Origin: Candidatus Hydrogenedentota bacterium
Lineage (GTDB): Bacteria; Hydrogenedentota; Hydrogenedentia; Hydrogenedentales; SLHB01
Direction of reading: 5' to 3'
Assembly: GCA_020849535.1 (NCBI GenBank)
Contig: JADLGB010000258.1
Span: 1-64,000 of the forward strand
DNA length: 64,000 nt
Position numbers and translations under genes: made by a program. Shown piece after piece: positions 44,143 through 52,429 of this stretch. How positions within the stretch are numbered: the first letter of the stretch is position 1; each line of letters begins with the position of its first letter. The notes under the pieces were generated by a model that saw only the letters and a program-made list of their open reading frames with translations, did not search any database and had not been told where the DNA came from.

Positions 44143-45288
44143 ATGAGTCAGGACTACGACATCCACTTCAACCGGCCCAGCATGATGGGCGATGAGTTGT
44201 CGTTCATCACGAAGGCGGTGAACTCGGGCAAGATTTCGGGGGATGACCCGTATACGGCGGCGTGTCAGACGCTGCTGGAAGAAGAACTCGGGGTCCCGAA
44301 GGCGCTGCTGACGCCATCGTGCACGCACGCGCTGGAGATGGCGGCGCTGCTGCTGCGGATTCGCGAAAGCGACGAGGTCGTCCTCCCTTCCTTCACGTTC
44401 GTGTCCACGGCAAACGCGTTTGTGCTGCGCGGGGCGCGGCCGGTGTTTGTGGACATCCGGCCCGATACGCTGAACCTCGACGAGCGTATCCTGGAAAGCC
44501 ACCTCACGCCGCACACGAAGGCGATTGTCCCCGTGCACTACGCGGGGGTGGGTTGCGAGATGGATGAGATCCTGGAGATCGCGGGGCGCAACGGAATCCC
44601 GGTGGTTGAGGATAATGCGCACGGCCTGTTCGGCAAGTACAAGGGACACTACCTCGGCTCTCTCGGCATGTTTGGCACGCAGAGCTTTCACGAGACCAAG
44701 AATTTTACGTGCGGCGAGGGTGGCGCGCTGCTCATCAACGACTCAGCGATGATCGAGCGCGCGGAGATCATTCGCGAGAAGGGCACGAACCGCAGCCTCT
44801 TCTATCGCGGCCAGATCGACAAGTATTCGTGGGTGGACCTGGGCTCCAGTTTCCTGCCATCGGGAATTGCCTCCGCATTTCTGTATGGGCAATTGATCAA
44901 GTGGCGCGAAATCCAGGAGAAACGCGCGCGTGTGTGGCGCTATTATCGGACGCATCTTGCGACGTGGGCGGCCGAAAACGAAATCGCGCTGCCTACCGTT
45001 CCCGGACACTGCGAGCAGGCCTACCACATGTTCTACCTGATCATGCCGTCGCTCGAACTGCGCCAAGGCCTGATCGCGCACCTCAAGAAGCGCCGCATCA
45101 ACGCGGTCTTCCATTACGTGCCGCTGCATCTCTCGAAGATGGGGCAGCGCCTCGGCGGGTGGGAAGGACAGTGTCCGGTCGCGGAGGACCGCGGCAACCG
45201 AATCGTGCGCCTGCCCTTCTATAACACCCTCGAAGAAGATGCGCAGGCGCGCGTGGTCGAGGCGATTCAGTCTTTCCAATGCCCATGA
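44143..45288 (+). CDS. WecE-type sugar aminotransferase (dTDP-4-amino-4,6-dideoxygalactose transaminase family)
   Basis: A 381-residue PLP-dependent aminotransferase that makes a 4-amino sugar from a nucleotide 4-keto sugar. The PLP-lysine motif is SFHETKNFTCGEGGALL. Other family marks are TPSCTHALEMAALLL, VLPSFTFVSTANAFV, PVHYAGVGCEMD and EDNAHGLFGKY. The pattern is the WecE/RffA branch of enterobacterial common antigen synthesis, but no other Wec genes are present and the real substrate may be another 4-keto nucleotide sugar. ATG 44143 follows GGGGGG at about 11 bases. It heads the plus-strand part of the glycan locus and is followed after 24 bases by the heptose kinase. Confidence 0.85.
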   Translation: MSQDYDIHFNRPSMMGDELSFITKAVNSGKISGDDPYTAACQTLLEEELGVPKALLTPSCTHALEMAALLLRIRESDEVVLPSFTFVSTANAFVLRGARPVFVDIRPDTLNLDERILESHLTPHTKAIVPVHYAGVGCEMDEILEIAGRNGIPVVEDNAHGLFGKYKGHYLGSLGMFGTQSFHETKNFTCGEGGALLINDSAMIERAEIIREKGTNRSLFYRGQIDKYSWVDLGSSFLPSGIASAFLYGQLIKWREIQEKRARVWRYYRTHLATWAAENEIALPTVPGHCEQAYHMFYLIMPSLELRQGLIAHLKKRRINAVFHYVPLHLSKMGQRLGGWEGQCPVAEDRGNRIVRLPFYNTLEEDAQARVVEAIQSFQCP

Positions 45289-45312
45289 CGCGGCGGGAGC
45301 ACATGCACACGA

Positions 45313-46344
45313 ATGAGTAAGAGCGACATCCTGCGCAGCAAGGCGCCTTTGCGGATCAGTTTCGGCGGAGGCGGAACGGACGTGGATCCGTACCGGTCCA
45401 CGTACGGCGGGTGCACGCTGAGCACCAGCATCGACAAGTACGCCTACGTGAGCTGTCGCCCGCGCAAGGACAACGTGATCCAGGCGCGATCGCTGGACTT
45501 CAACATCGTGGCGCAGTACGACACGCAGCAGGACTTCGTGATGGACGGCGAACTCGACCTCGCGAAGGCGGTCATCGCCCGGTTGAAGCAGAAGCGGGCC
45601 ACACGCGGGTTCGACCTGTTCATGCACACGGACGCGCCGCCGGGCAGCGGACTGGGCTCGTCGTCGACGATGGTCGTGGCGCTCGTGAACGTATTCAAGG
45701 AGTATTACCGCCGCCCCTTGACCTCGTATGAAATCGCGGCCATGGCCTACGAGATCGAGCGCGTCTCGCTGGGTCTCAAAGGAGGTATGCAGGATCAGTA
45801 TTGCGCCACCTTCGGGGGCTTCAACTTCATTGAATACCTCGGCGATAAAGTCATTGTGAATCCGCTGCGGCTGGCCCCGGCGACGCTGCTCGAACTGCAA
45901 TACAACCTCATTCTGTGTTACACGGGGCGGACGCGCCAGTCCGCGGGCATCATCGACGAACAGATGGCGCACGTGCGGAGCGGCGATGCAAGGGCGGTGG
46001 ATGCGACGCATGAATTGAAAAGCTTGTGCGTTGAGATGAAGAACGCGCTGTTGCAGGGCGATCTGTCGGGATTCGGCGCGCTGCTGCATCAGTCGTGGTT
46101 AGCGAAGAAGCAGATCGCGTCGAAGATCACGAATGCGCGGATCGACAAGATGTACAAAGAGGCACGGCGCCTGGGGGCGCTGGGCGGGAAGATCGTGGGC
46201 GCGGGTGGAGGCGGTCACTTGCTGCTGTATGCCCCCTTCGACCGGAGGCATGTGATCAACAAGAAGCTGGCCTCCATGGGAGGCCAGCCGATAGATTTCC
46301 GGTTCGATTTCGAGGGCGCTGTGACCTGGAGAGCCCAGGAATAG
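45313..46344 (+). CDS. hddA: heptose-7-phosphate kinase-like GHMP kinase
   Basis: A 343-residue GHMP-superfamily kinase matching HddA, which phosphorylates D-glycero-alpha-D-manno-heptose 7-phosphate at C1. The N-terminal RSKAPLRISFGGGGTDVDPY is typical of HddA, the ATP loop is PPGSGLGSSSTM (about residue 112), and motif 3 is KIVGAGGGGHLLLY near the end. It starts at ATG 45313, 24 bases after the aminotransferase, so they are likely co-transcribed. The isomerase and nucleotidyltransferase genes for the same pathway are just downstream on the other strand. Confidence 0.88.
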   Translation: MSKSDILRSKAPLRISFGGGGTDVDPYRSTYGGCTLSTSIDKYAYVSCRPRKDNVIQARSLDFNIVAQYDTQQDFVMDGELDLAKAVIARLKQKRATRGFDLFMHTDAPPGSGLGSSSTMVVALVNVFKEYYRRPLTSYEIAAMAYEIERVSLGLKGGMQDQYCATFGGFNFIEYLGDKVIVNPLRLAPATLLELQYNLILCYTGRTRQSAGIIDEQMAHVRSGDARAVDATHELKSLCVEMKNALLQGDLSGFGALLHQSWLAKKQIASKITNARIDKMYKEARRLGALGGKIVGAGGGGHLLLYAPFDRRHVINKKLASMGGQPIDFRFDFEGAVTWRAQE

Positions 46345-46356
46345 CGGCGTCTCGCG

Positions 46357-46926
46357 TCAGTAACAGACGCCGCCGCTGAGGATCTTCATCGCGATGTGGC
46401 CGACGATGAGGTGGACGTCCTCGGCGAACTGCATGTCGTGGATATTCGCGTGCACGTTGTGTTTCGTGCGCGATTCGAGCTTGCCGCCGGGGTATCCGCA
46501 AAAGCCCACCGTGATGGCGCCCTTCTCGTTGGCGTAGTCGATGGCCTTGAGAATGTTTACGGAGTTGCCGCTGCCCGAGATGCCCACGACCACGTCGCCC
46601 GGGTTGAGGAAGTTCTTGAGCTGTTCGACGAATACGTCGTCGTAGCTGACGTCGTTGGCATAGGCCAGCATCCCCGCGTCGTTGTCATTCAGGCAGAGGA
46701 CCTTGAAGCGCTTTTCCTTGCCGTAGCTCGCGCCCTTCACCAAATCCCCGGTGATGTGCGAGGCGTTCGCGCCCGAACCGCCGTTGCCGAAGATGAAGAT
46801 CTGGCGTCCTTCTTCGCGCGCGGTGTCGAGCAGCGTGAGGAAGGTATTCAGTTGCGCGACATCGAGTTTGCGCAGCACCTCGGTCAGTCCGGTGAGGTAG
46901 TCTTTGATTTCTTTCACGTATGCCAT
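46357..46926 (-). CDS. gmhA: sedoheptulose 7-phosphate isomerase (SIS domain)
   Basis: A 189-residue SIS-domain isomerase that converts sedoheptulose 7-phosphate to D-glycero-D-manno-heptose 7-phosphate, the first step to activated heptose. Phosphate-sugar binding motifs are IFIFGNGGSGANASH and VVGISGSGNSVNILKA, and the C-terminal metal/substrate region is HDMQFAEDVHLIVGHI. Length and motifs match GmhA. It lies immediately 3' to, and convergent with, hddA (12-base gap). The fused nucleotidyltransferase/phosphatase is 71 bases upstream on the same strand, giving a likely two-gene transcript. Confidence 0.9.
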   Translation of the reverse strand: MAYVKEIKDYLTGLTEVLRKLDVAQLNTFLTLLDTAREEGRQIFIFGNGGSGANASHITGDLVKGASYGKEKRFKVLCLNDNDAGMLAYANDVSYDDVFVEQLKNFLNPGDVVVGISGSGNSVNILKAIDYANEKGAITVGFCGYPGGKLESRTKHNVHANIHDMQFAEDVHLIVGHIAMKILSGGVCY

Positions 46927-46997
46927 GTGTTCCAGTTTCCTTATTCTTGCGTGATGATGCCACCCTGCACGAAGCGCCCCAGTATAGCATCAGGGGC

Positions 46998-48317
46998 TTA
47001 GGGGCGGCCAGTTTGCAGCCAATACGTCACGGCGTCGAGCACCGTGTCGAACAAGGCATCGGGTTCAGCCACATCGCCCGATGCGGCGCAGCCATTTCCC
47101 GTGCGCACGCCCAGCGCGGGGATGCCCACGGCGCGGGCCGCGCCGATGTCGCGCCAGGAGTCGCCGATGAAGCACGAAGCGCCGAGGTCCAGCGGCAGCT
47201 CACGGGCGGCGCGGTAGAGAAGACCGGGTTTGGGCTTGCGGCAGTCGCAGTCCATCTTGAACTCGGCGCGTTCGCCCTCGAATCCTCCGTCGGGGTGATG
47301 CGGGCATACGTAGATGCGGTCCAGCCACGCCCCCCCCTCCCCCAGCTTCATGTCGAGACAGCCGTGGATCTCGTCGAGCACATCGAGTGTCAGGAAGCCT
47401 TTTGCCACGCCCGGCTGGTTGGTGATAAGCACCGCGAGGTGCCCGGCTTGGTTGATGGCTCTCACGGCCTCGATGGCGTCGTCATGCAACTGGACGTCTT
47501 CCGGATGCGTTGTGCCGCGTGGGCCGGCGTCCTGTATGAGGACCCCATCGCGGTCCAGAAAGACCGCGGGACGTCTGTGTGACCAGTTCATGCGGGCCAT
47601 GCGGCCGGATGCGATGTCCTCCTCGACGAGATGGAGGCGCTCGACCGTGCCCACATCGCGCAGGTATTCGGGAGTGTTGTAGGCGAGGAGGCGTTGGCCG
47701 TCTGCGACCATGCGCGGAAACACCTCGTTGTTGAGGTCCTGGCGCTCATCGGGGGTGATGTAGTCGAACACCGCGGGTGAAAGGACATAGACCGAGCCAA
47801 AGACGAGGTTCCGGTGATAGCGGCCATCGCGGATGCCCCTGGGCAGGAAACCAAGGATGTGATGATCGGAATCGGCCAGCACGAGGTCGGAGGTGTGTGG
47901 GTGGTCGTTGGGATGGACGACCAGCGTGGCGGCGGCGTTATGTTCCACGTGGAACTGCAACAGCCGGGACACGTCCATTTCAAGGGCAATATCACCACAA
48001 AGGACCAGAAACGGGTCATTCCCGACCAGGTCACGTGCAGAGGGTAGGGCGCCGCCGGTGCCCATGGGCTGCGATTCGATGCGGAAGTGGAGGCGCAACC
48101 CGAGACGTTCGGCCTCGCGCGCGCACCCCGCCTCGAGGGCTTCGTGCAGGTGTCCTGCGAGGACAACCACCTCGTTGCAGCCATAGCGGCTCAGCAGCTC
48201 GAACTGCCGGTGGATGATGGGTATCCCCGCAACAGGCACGAGCGCCTTGGGGATGGCGTCTCCCGTCAGGGGATGGAGGCGGGTGCCGCGTCCGCCAGCA
48301 ATAATGACCGCGTTCAC
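46998..48317 (-). CDS. fused heptose-1-phosphate nucleotidyltransferase / heptose bisphosphate phosphatase (HddC-GmhB)
   Basis: A 439-residue bifunctional enzyme. Residues 1-235 are a nucleotidyltransferase (AVIIAGGRGTRLHPLTG, LVLCGDIALEMD, YLRDVGTVERL) like HddC, which loads heptose 1-phosphate with a nucleotide. Residues about 250-439 are an HAD phosphatase like GmhB (VFLDRDGVLIQD, ITNQPGVAKG) with its zinc ligands in CPHHPDG...CDC and the late motif IGDSWRDIGAA. GmhB removes the C7 phosphate between the HddA and HddC steps, so the fusion joins consecutive reactions. The start is GTG 48317 with GGAGG 5 bases upstream. Confidence 0.9.
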   Translation of the reverse strand: MNAVIIAGGRGTRLHPLTGDAIPKALVPVAGIPIIHRQFELLSRYGCNEVVVLAGHLHEALEAGCAREAERLGLRLHFRIESQPMGTGGALPSARDLVGNDPFLVLCGDIALEMDVSRLLQFHVEHNAAATLVVHPNDHPHTSDLVLADSDHHILGFLPRGIRDGRYHRNLVFGSVYVLSPAVFDYITPDERQDLNNEVFPRMVADGQRLLAYNTPEYLRDVGTVERLHLVEEDIASGRMARMNWSHRRPAVFLDRDGVLIQDAGPRGTTHPEDVQLHDDAIEAVRAINQAGHLAVLITNQPGVAKGFLTLDVLDEIHGCLDMKLGEGGAWLDRIYVCPHHPDGGFEGERAEFKMDCDCRKPKPGLLYRAARELPLDLGASCFIGDSWRDIGAARAVGIPALGVRTGNGCAASGDVAEPDALFDTVLDAVTYWLQTGRP

Positions 48318-48404
48318 CGAACCTCCCTCGATTTCACCGCGTTGCAGGTGTTTGCCCACTCAGAGTGCCGCATCATGGTAGCGATTGGCGGACAATAACG
48401 CACA

Positions 48405-48433
48405 TTGAGCGCACTGAAGACATCTGGCATAAT
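48405..48433 (+). promoter_or_regulatory. sigma-70-type promoter for gmd
   Basis: TTGAGC (48405-48410) and CATAAT (48428-48433) are separated by 17 bases. The transcript would start near 48440, about 58 bases before the gmd start codon. Confidence 0.55.
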
Positions 48434-48497
48434 AGCGCGCCACCGCAAGGGTTGGAAGCGATGACACGTGTTGCTGCAACACGATGAAAGGTGAAAC

Positions 48498-49508
48498 GTG
48501 AAGAAGGCACTGATTACAGGAATCACTGGTCAGGATGGATCTTACCTTGCCGAGTTGCTGCTTGAGAAAGGCTACGAGGTCTATGGATTGATCCGCCGGT
48601 CGAGTTCGTTCAACACAGCACGGCTCGATCACATCTATCAGGATCCGCACGTTCCGGGGCAACATTTGCACTTGTTGTTTGGGGACCTGGCGGACGATTC
48701 GGCCCTCATCTCCACCATTGCGGAGATCCAGCCGGACGAAGTCTACAACCTGGGCGCGCAGAGTCACGTCCGCGTGAGCTTCGACGCGCCCGTCTACACC
48801 TCTGACATCACGGCCATGGGGACCATACGGTTGCTCGAGGCGGTGCGGCGCGTGGGAAAGAACGCCAAGTTTTATCAGGCATCGAGCAGCGAAATGTATG
48901 GCAAGGCGCAGGAAGTGCCCCAGACGGAGTCGACGCCCTTTTATCCGCGCAGTCCATATGGCGCGGCCAAGGTCTATTCCTACTGGGTGACGGTCAATTA
49001 CCGCGAGGCCTACGGCATGTTCGCGTGCAACGGAATCCTGTTCAACCACGAGTCGCCTCGCCGCGGAGAGACCTTCGTGACGCGCAAGATTACGCGGGCG
49101 GCCGCGCGGATCAAACTGGGGATGCAGGATAAGTTGTACATGGGCAACCTGGACTCGAAGCGCGATTGGGGTTTCGCCAAGGACTACGTTGAGGCCATGT
49201 GGCTCATGCTGCAGCATGAAAGGCCCGAGGACTACGTGGTCGCCACGGGCGAGACGCATACCGTGCGCGAGTTTCTCGAAGAGGTCTTCTCACATCTGGG
49301 TATGGACTACGAAAAGTACGTGGAGATCGACCCGCGCTATTTCCGGCCCACGGAGGTGGACCTTCTCATTGGGGATGCGACAAAGGCGCACAAGATGCTG
49401 GGGTGGAAGCCCAAGGTGACGTTCAAGGAATTGGCGCGCCTGATGGCGGATGCGGACTTTCGGACCGCGGAATTCGAGCTTGCCTCGGGGAAGCCGCCGG
49501 TCGTTTAG
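48498..49508 (+). CDS. gmd: GDP-mannose 4,6-dehydratase family enzyme
   Basis: A 336-residue SDR enzyme making a GDP-4-keto-6-deoxy sugar. The NADP motif is TGITGQDGSYLAELLL. The RRSSSFNTARLDH loop, YNLGAQSHVRVSF, catalytic SSSEMYG and Y-x-x-x-K (SPYGAAKVY) and NHESPRRGETFVTRKI are all Gmd signatures. The start is GTG 48498 with GAAAGG 6 bases upstream. The substrate may be GDP-mannose or, given the adjacent heptose genes, GDP-manno-heptose (as for Campylobacter/Yersinia Gmd-like dehydratases). Its stop codon overlaps that of the convergent epimerase gene by 2 bases. Confidence 0.92.
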   Translation: MKKALITGITGQDGSYLAELLLEKGYEVYGLIRRSSSFNTARLDHIYQDPHVPGQHLHLLFGDLADDSALISTIAEIQPDEVYNLGAQSHVRVSFDAPVYTSDITAMGTIRLLEAVRRVGKNAKFYQASSSEMYGKAQEVPQTESTPFYPRSPYGAAKVYSYWVTVNYREAYGMFACNGILFNHESPRRGETFVTRKITRAAARIKLGMQDKLYMGNLDSKRDWGFAKDYVEAMWLMLQHERPEDYVVATGETHTVREFLEEVFSHLGMDYEKYVEIDPRYFRPTEVDLLIGDATKAHKMLGWKPKVTFKELARLMADADFRTAEFELASGKPPVV

Positions 49509-50476
49509 GGCGTTTGCTCACCGCGCCGTTTGTTGACCTGCGCCTCGACCCACGCGTACGTTTTCGCAATGCCGCGCTCGAGGTTCCACTGGGCGTGCCA
49601 GCCGATCGAGGCCATGCGGCGGATGCTGAAGTTACGGGAACGCACCCCGACCGGTCCCTCGACATGGACCAGGCGAACGTGTTTGCCCGCGGCACGCGCG
49701 ACCGTCGCGGCAAGTTCATCCACGGTCACATATTCGGGCGAACCGATGTTGCAGGGACCTTCCAAGTCTGACTGCATGAGCAGGCGGATGCCATCCACGA
49801 TGTCATCGACGTAAGTGTAGGAACGGACGGCGCTGCCGTCGCCCCATACCTCGATGGCCCCGCCATCGTATGCTTCGGCTACTTTGCGGCACAGTGCGGC
49901 GGGGGCCTTCTCGCGGCCGCCGGTCCAGGCGCCGCCGGGGCCGTAGCAATTCTGGAAGCGGCCGATGCGCACGGCGATGCCGTGACGCCGCCCAAAGGCC
50001 ATGGTGGTGCGCTCCGCATAGAGCTTTTCCCAGCCGTATTCGTTGTCCGGGAGCGCGGGGTAGGCATCCTCCTCGGTCAATTCCGGTTCGCCGGGCTTCA
50101 TGTCGCGGTACACGCAGACGGAAGATGCGAAGAAATAGCGAGATACGGCCGCCCGGACCGCGGCTTGCGTCATGTGGATATTGATGAGCGCGCTGTTGTG
50201 CATGATTTCGCATTCCGCGGTGTGGATGTAGCCCATGCCGCCCATGTCGGCCGCAAGTTGATAGACCTCAGCGGGAGGCCCACCATTCAGGGATAGGGCG
50301 GTCTCGCAGTCCCGCGGTTCGCGGAGATCGAGGAGCAGGAACTCGTCGGCTTCAGACTCGGAGAACTCGGGGTGCTTGCAGTCCACACCACGGACCCAGT
50401 ATCCCTCGCCCTTCAGGCGTTTCACCAGATGGCCCGCAATGAAACCACCCGCACCGCACACCACCGCTCGCTTCAC
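49505..50476 (-). CDS. GDP-mannose 3,5-epimerase-like SDR enzyme
   Basis: A 323-residue SDR enzyme closely patterned on plant GDP-mannose 3,5-epimerase, which makes GDP-L-galactose/gulose. Shared segments: GAGGFIAGHLVKRLKGEG, QLAADMGGMGYI, catalytic Cys in ASSVCVY, Y-x-x-x-K in YGWEKLY, the IGRFQNCYGPGGAWTGGREK and APAALCRK stretches that carry the catalytic Lys, and EVWGDGSAVRSYTYVDD. These motifs are not those of a generic UDP-glucose epimerase. The start is GTG 50476 with GGAGGT about 9 bases upstream; the track-length frame beyond it is unsupported. Its substrate may be GDP-mannose or GDP-heptose. Confidence 0.85.
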   Translation of the reverse strand: MKRAVVCGAGGFIAGHLVKRLKGEGYWVRGVDCKHPEFSESEADEFLLLDLREPRDCETALSLNGGPPAEVYQLAADMGGMGYIHTAECEIMHNSALINIHMTQAAVRAAVSRYFFASSVCVYRDMKPGEPELTEEDAYPALPDNEYGWEKLYAERTTMAFGRRHGIAVRIGRFQNCYGPGGAWTGGREKAPAALCRKVAEAYDGGAIEVWGDGSAVRSYTYVDDIVDGIRLLMQSDLEGPCNIGSPEYVTVDELAATVARAAGKHVRLVHVEGPVGVRSRNFSIRRMASIGWHAQWNLERGIAKTYAWVEAQVNKRRGEQTP

Positions 50477-51039
50477 CAGCCGATAACCTCCGCACCCCGA
50501 ATACTGCCGCCGTACGCAGTCGTTACAAGCCATTAGTCTACCAGTCTGCTTGTCAAATACAAATAGGCCGCGCGCGAGGAGTCCGCAAGCGATGGTGTGA
50601 GGTACAAGGGCCGTGGCATCACATCTCTGCAATGATGTTGGCGCTCTTCGTAGGGCGGGATTTGTTCCCGCCTTCTTGGCTTGGCCGCCGTTGCTGTCGG
50701 CATGCTCAAGAGTCGGCAGGGATGCCGGCGCTCCCAGTAAGCCATGTCGCATGCGCAAGTCACGGATTTGACGCATGCCGAGTCCATTGGGGAAGGTAAG
50801 AAGGCGGGAACAAATCCCGCCCTACGAAGAGTGCACTTTCTTGCTGTTGGTGTGGTTATACCAGTGGATGCGGTAGACGGGGAATTGGGTACGAGTATTG
50901 TTGCTCTGCCAACCCAAATCTGGTGCCATTGCATGAGCACGAATGACCCGTTAGAATTTGGTTTCCGCCTAAAGAACGTTCGAGTCCGGCGTGCCGATGC
51001 GGTACGTGCGGGCAGCGCAATCCCGGGAGATACGGCCAG
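50477..51039. other. intergenic region carrying a BIME-like repeat cluster
   Basis: Between the divergent epimerase and RmlC-like genes there is no supported gene. The middle is the repeat cluster at 50641-50834. The remaining bases should hold both promoters, but none stands out. Confidence 0.5.
50641..50834. repeat. BIME-like cluster: 37-base inverted repeats around a family A REP
   Basis: The arm at 50641-50677 (GCGCTCTTCGTAGGGCGGGA...) is matched by its reverse complement at about 50798-50834 with one mismatch; each arm is itself palindromic (GGCGGGA...TCCCGCC). Between them lies a family A REP element at 50708-50739. The structure is that of an E. coli-type BIME: paired inverted REPs with another element inside. 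Confidence 0.75.
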
Positions 51040-51600
51040 ATGCCTTTGAAGATATCACCAACAGAGCTGGAGGGGGTCCTCTTGTTCGAGTCGCCGCTGT
51101 TCAGGGATGAGCGTGGCTACTTCACCGTGCTGCATTCCGTGGGCGGACACGCGGAGGCCGGGTTTCACGAGCGGTTCGTGCAGGACAATCTGAGCAAGTC
51201 GCGACAGGGCACGCTGCGGGGCATGCACTATCAGATCGAACCTCACGGAATGGGGAAGTTGGTGCGCGCGGTATCCGGGGCGATTTTCGATGTGGCGGTG
51301 GACTTGCGCAGGGGCTCGCCCACGTTCGGGAAGTGGACGGGCCGCACGTTGACCGCTGAAAATGGACTGGCCTTGTGGATTCCAGTGGGGTTCGCGCACG
51401 GCTTTCTCGCGTTGGAGCCTGACACGCTCGTGCTGTACAAATGCACGGCGCCTTGGTTGCCCGAGGCGGAGCGGTCGCTGGCGTATGACGACCCGGACGT
51501 GGGCATCGCGTGGCCCATGCAACCCGCCTGCATTTCGGGAAAAGACCGCGAAGCACCACGCCTGAGGGAGGCGGAGTATAACTTTGCGTATCGGGCGTAG
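51040..51600 (+). CDS. RmlC-like 3,5-epimerase (dTDP-4-dehydrorhamnose 3,5-epimerase family)
   Basis: A 186-residue cupin epimerase. Family marks: FRDERGYF, QDNLSKSRQGTLRGMHYQ with catalytic His in GMHYQ, KLVRAVSGAIFDVAVDLRRGSPTFGKW, WIPVGFAHGFLAL and YKCTAPW. Classical RmlC works with RmlA, B and D; none is in this window. In Campylobacter, RmlC-like epimerases act instead on GDP-4-keto-6-deoxy-heptose, so a role with the neighbouring GDP-heptose and Gmd genes is possible. GGGAG lies 11 bases before ATG 51040, a slightly long spacing. Confidence 0.9.
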   Translation: MPLKISPTELEGVLLFESPLFRDERGYFTVLHSVGGHAEAGFHERFVQDNLSKSRQGTLRGMHYQIEPHGMGKLVRAVSGAIFDVAVDLRRGSPTFGKWTGRTLTAENGLALWIPVGFAHGFLALEPDTLVLYKCTAPWLPEAERSLAYDDPDVGIAWPMQPACISGKDREAPRLREAEYNFAYRA

Positions 51601-51681
51601 ACTCGGGGCCAGGGATGGGGCCGAGGAGCACAAACGCGTTTCCGGGGCAGGTGGCGCGCCCTAAGTTTCTGGCCCAGCAGT

Positions 51682-51987
51682 CTAACTCGGTTGTCGGGGT
51701 TTTTTCTTGCTTTTCTGATTCTTGGGATTTACTTCTGAGGCATCCACCGTTAGTGGAGAAGGTTCGGGGTATTTTTGTATACCTATTTCCGTAATAGGCA
51801 CAATAGCCGTGGGGACTATCTGGTTTTTTGCGCCACCATCCGGCGATTCGGCACCTACCGGCATGTTTGCCCCCGCAATCCCAAATCGAAGAAAGACGCC
51901 CCAATGTCCGCTGTGAATATCAGATTGCCTCACAAGTATTTCCGCAAGTTCTTTGTAGCTGTATAGGAGTTGTGACTGTTCGGGCAT
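51682..51987 (-). CDS. conserved small protein downstream of a toxin-antitoxin pair
   Basis: A 101-residue cytoplasmic protein (MPEQSQLLYSYKELAEILVR...). The pattern ELAEILVRQSDIHSGHWGVF and PTAIVPITEIGIQKYPEP with a VDASEVNP tail recurs in small proteins I have seen beside such TA modules; the name and function of that family are not known to me. AAAGG is 9 bases before ATG 51987. Its 5' part overlaps the antitoxin frame by 68 bases, so it is probably co-transcribed with the pair. The Lys-rich tail (KKKPRQ) may be disordered. Confidence 0.6.
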   Translation of the reverse strand: MPEQSQLLYSYKELAEILVRQSDIHSGHWGVFLRFGIAGANMPVGAESPDGGAKNQIVPTAIVPITEIGIQKYPEPSPLTVDASEVNPKNQKSKKKPRQPS

Positions 51988-52429
51988 GAGCAGTGTCCTT
52001 TCCATCGGAAGCATTTGCCGCATATTTCGAGAATTCAGCTATGTTTAGCGGCATTTGCGTATCCGTAAAGTGCATCATGTTAGCGACCTGCCCCATCCGT
52101 GTGGGGCTTCCGGACTTGATCCAGCACGCTTCGAAAATGTCCGGGTGCAGCGGACCGAATTCATCTTTTTTGTCCCCATCATCATAGAACAACACGCATG
52201 CTTTGAGCCCCATCACTCTGGCAAGCCGGACCATCTGCTTTAGGGTCATGCTCTTGTCAGGGTTCAGGATTTGCGAGACTCTTCCTGGCGAACGTTTTAA
52301 TACTTCGGCGATGCTCGCCTGGTTCAGGTCACTCTTATCGATCTCAACTTGAAGTCTGTGTATCGCGTTGAACGAGATCGAAGATAAATGCGCAGCCACA
52401 TCTCTTTGTAGGTCGCTATCGTTTCTCAT
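51920..52429 (-). CDS. XRE-family antitoxin-like regulator
   Basis: A 169-residue protein with a central helix-turn-helix (LNQASIAEVLKRSPGRVSQI, then NPDKSMTLKQMVRLARVMGL) of the XRE/Cro type, preceded by a short helical N-terminus and followed by a loosely structured C-terminal half. Layout and location right after a HigB-like toxin gene (14-base overlap) mark it as the antitoxin and operon repressor. AAGGAC is 8 bases before ATG 52429. Confidence 0.75.
   Translation of the reverse strand: MRNDSDLQRDVAAHLSSISFNAIHRLQVEIDKSDLNQASIAEVLKRSPGRVSQILNPDKSMTLKQMVRLARVMGLKACVLFYDDGDKKDEFGPLHPDIFEACWIKSGSPTRMGQVANMMHFTDTQMPLNIAEFSKYAANASDGKDTAHARTVTTPIQLQRTCGNTCEAI

Noticed and set aside
44743..46089. 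448-codon minus-strand frame over the aminotransferase and heptose kinase
   Set aside because: Both sense genes have complete family motifs; the antisense frame has none.
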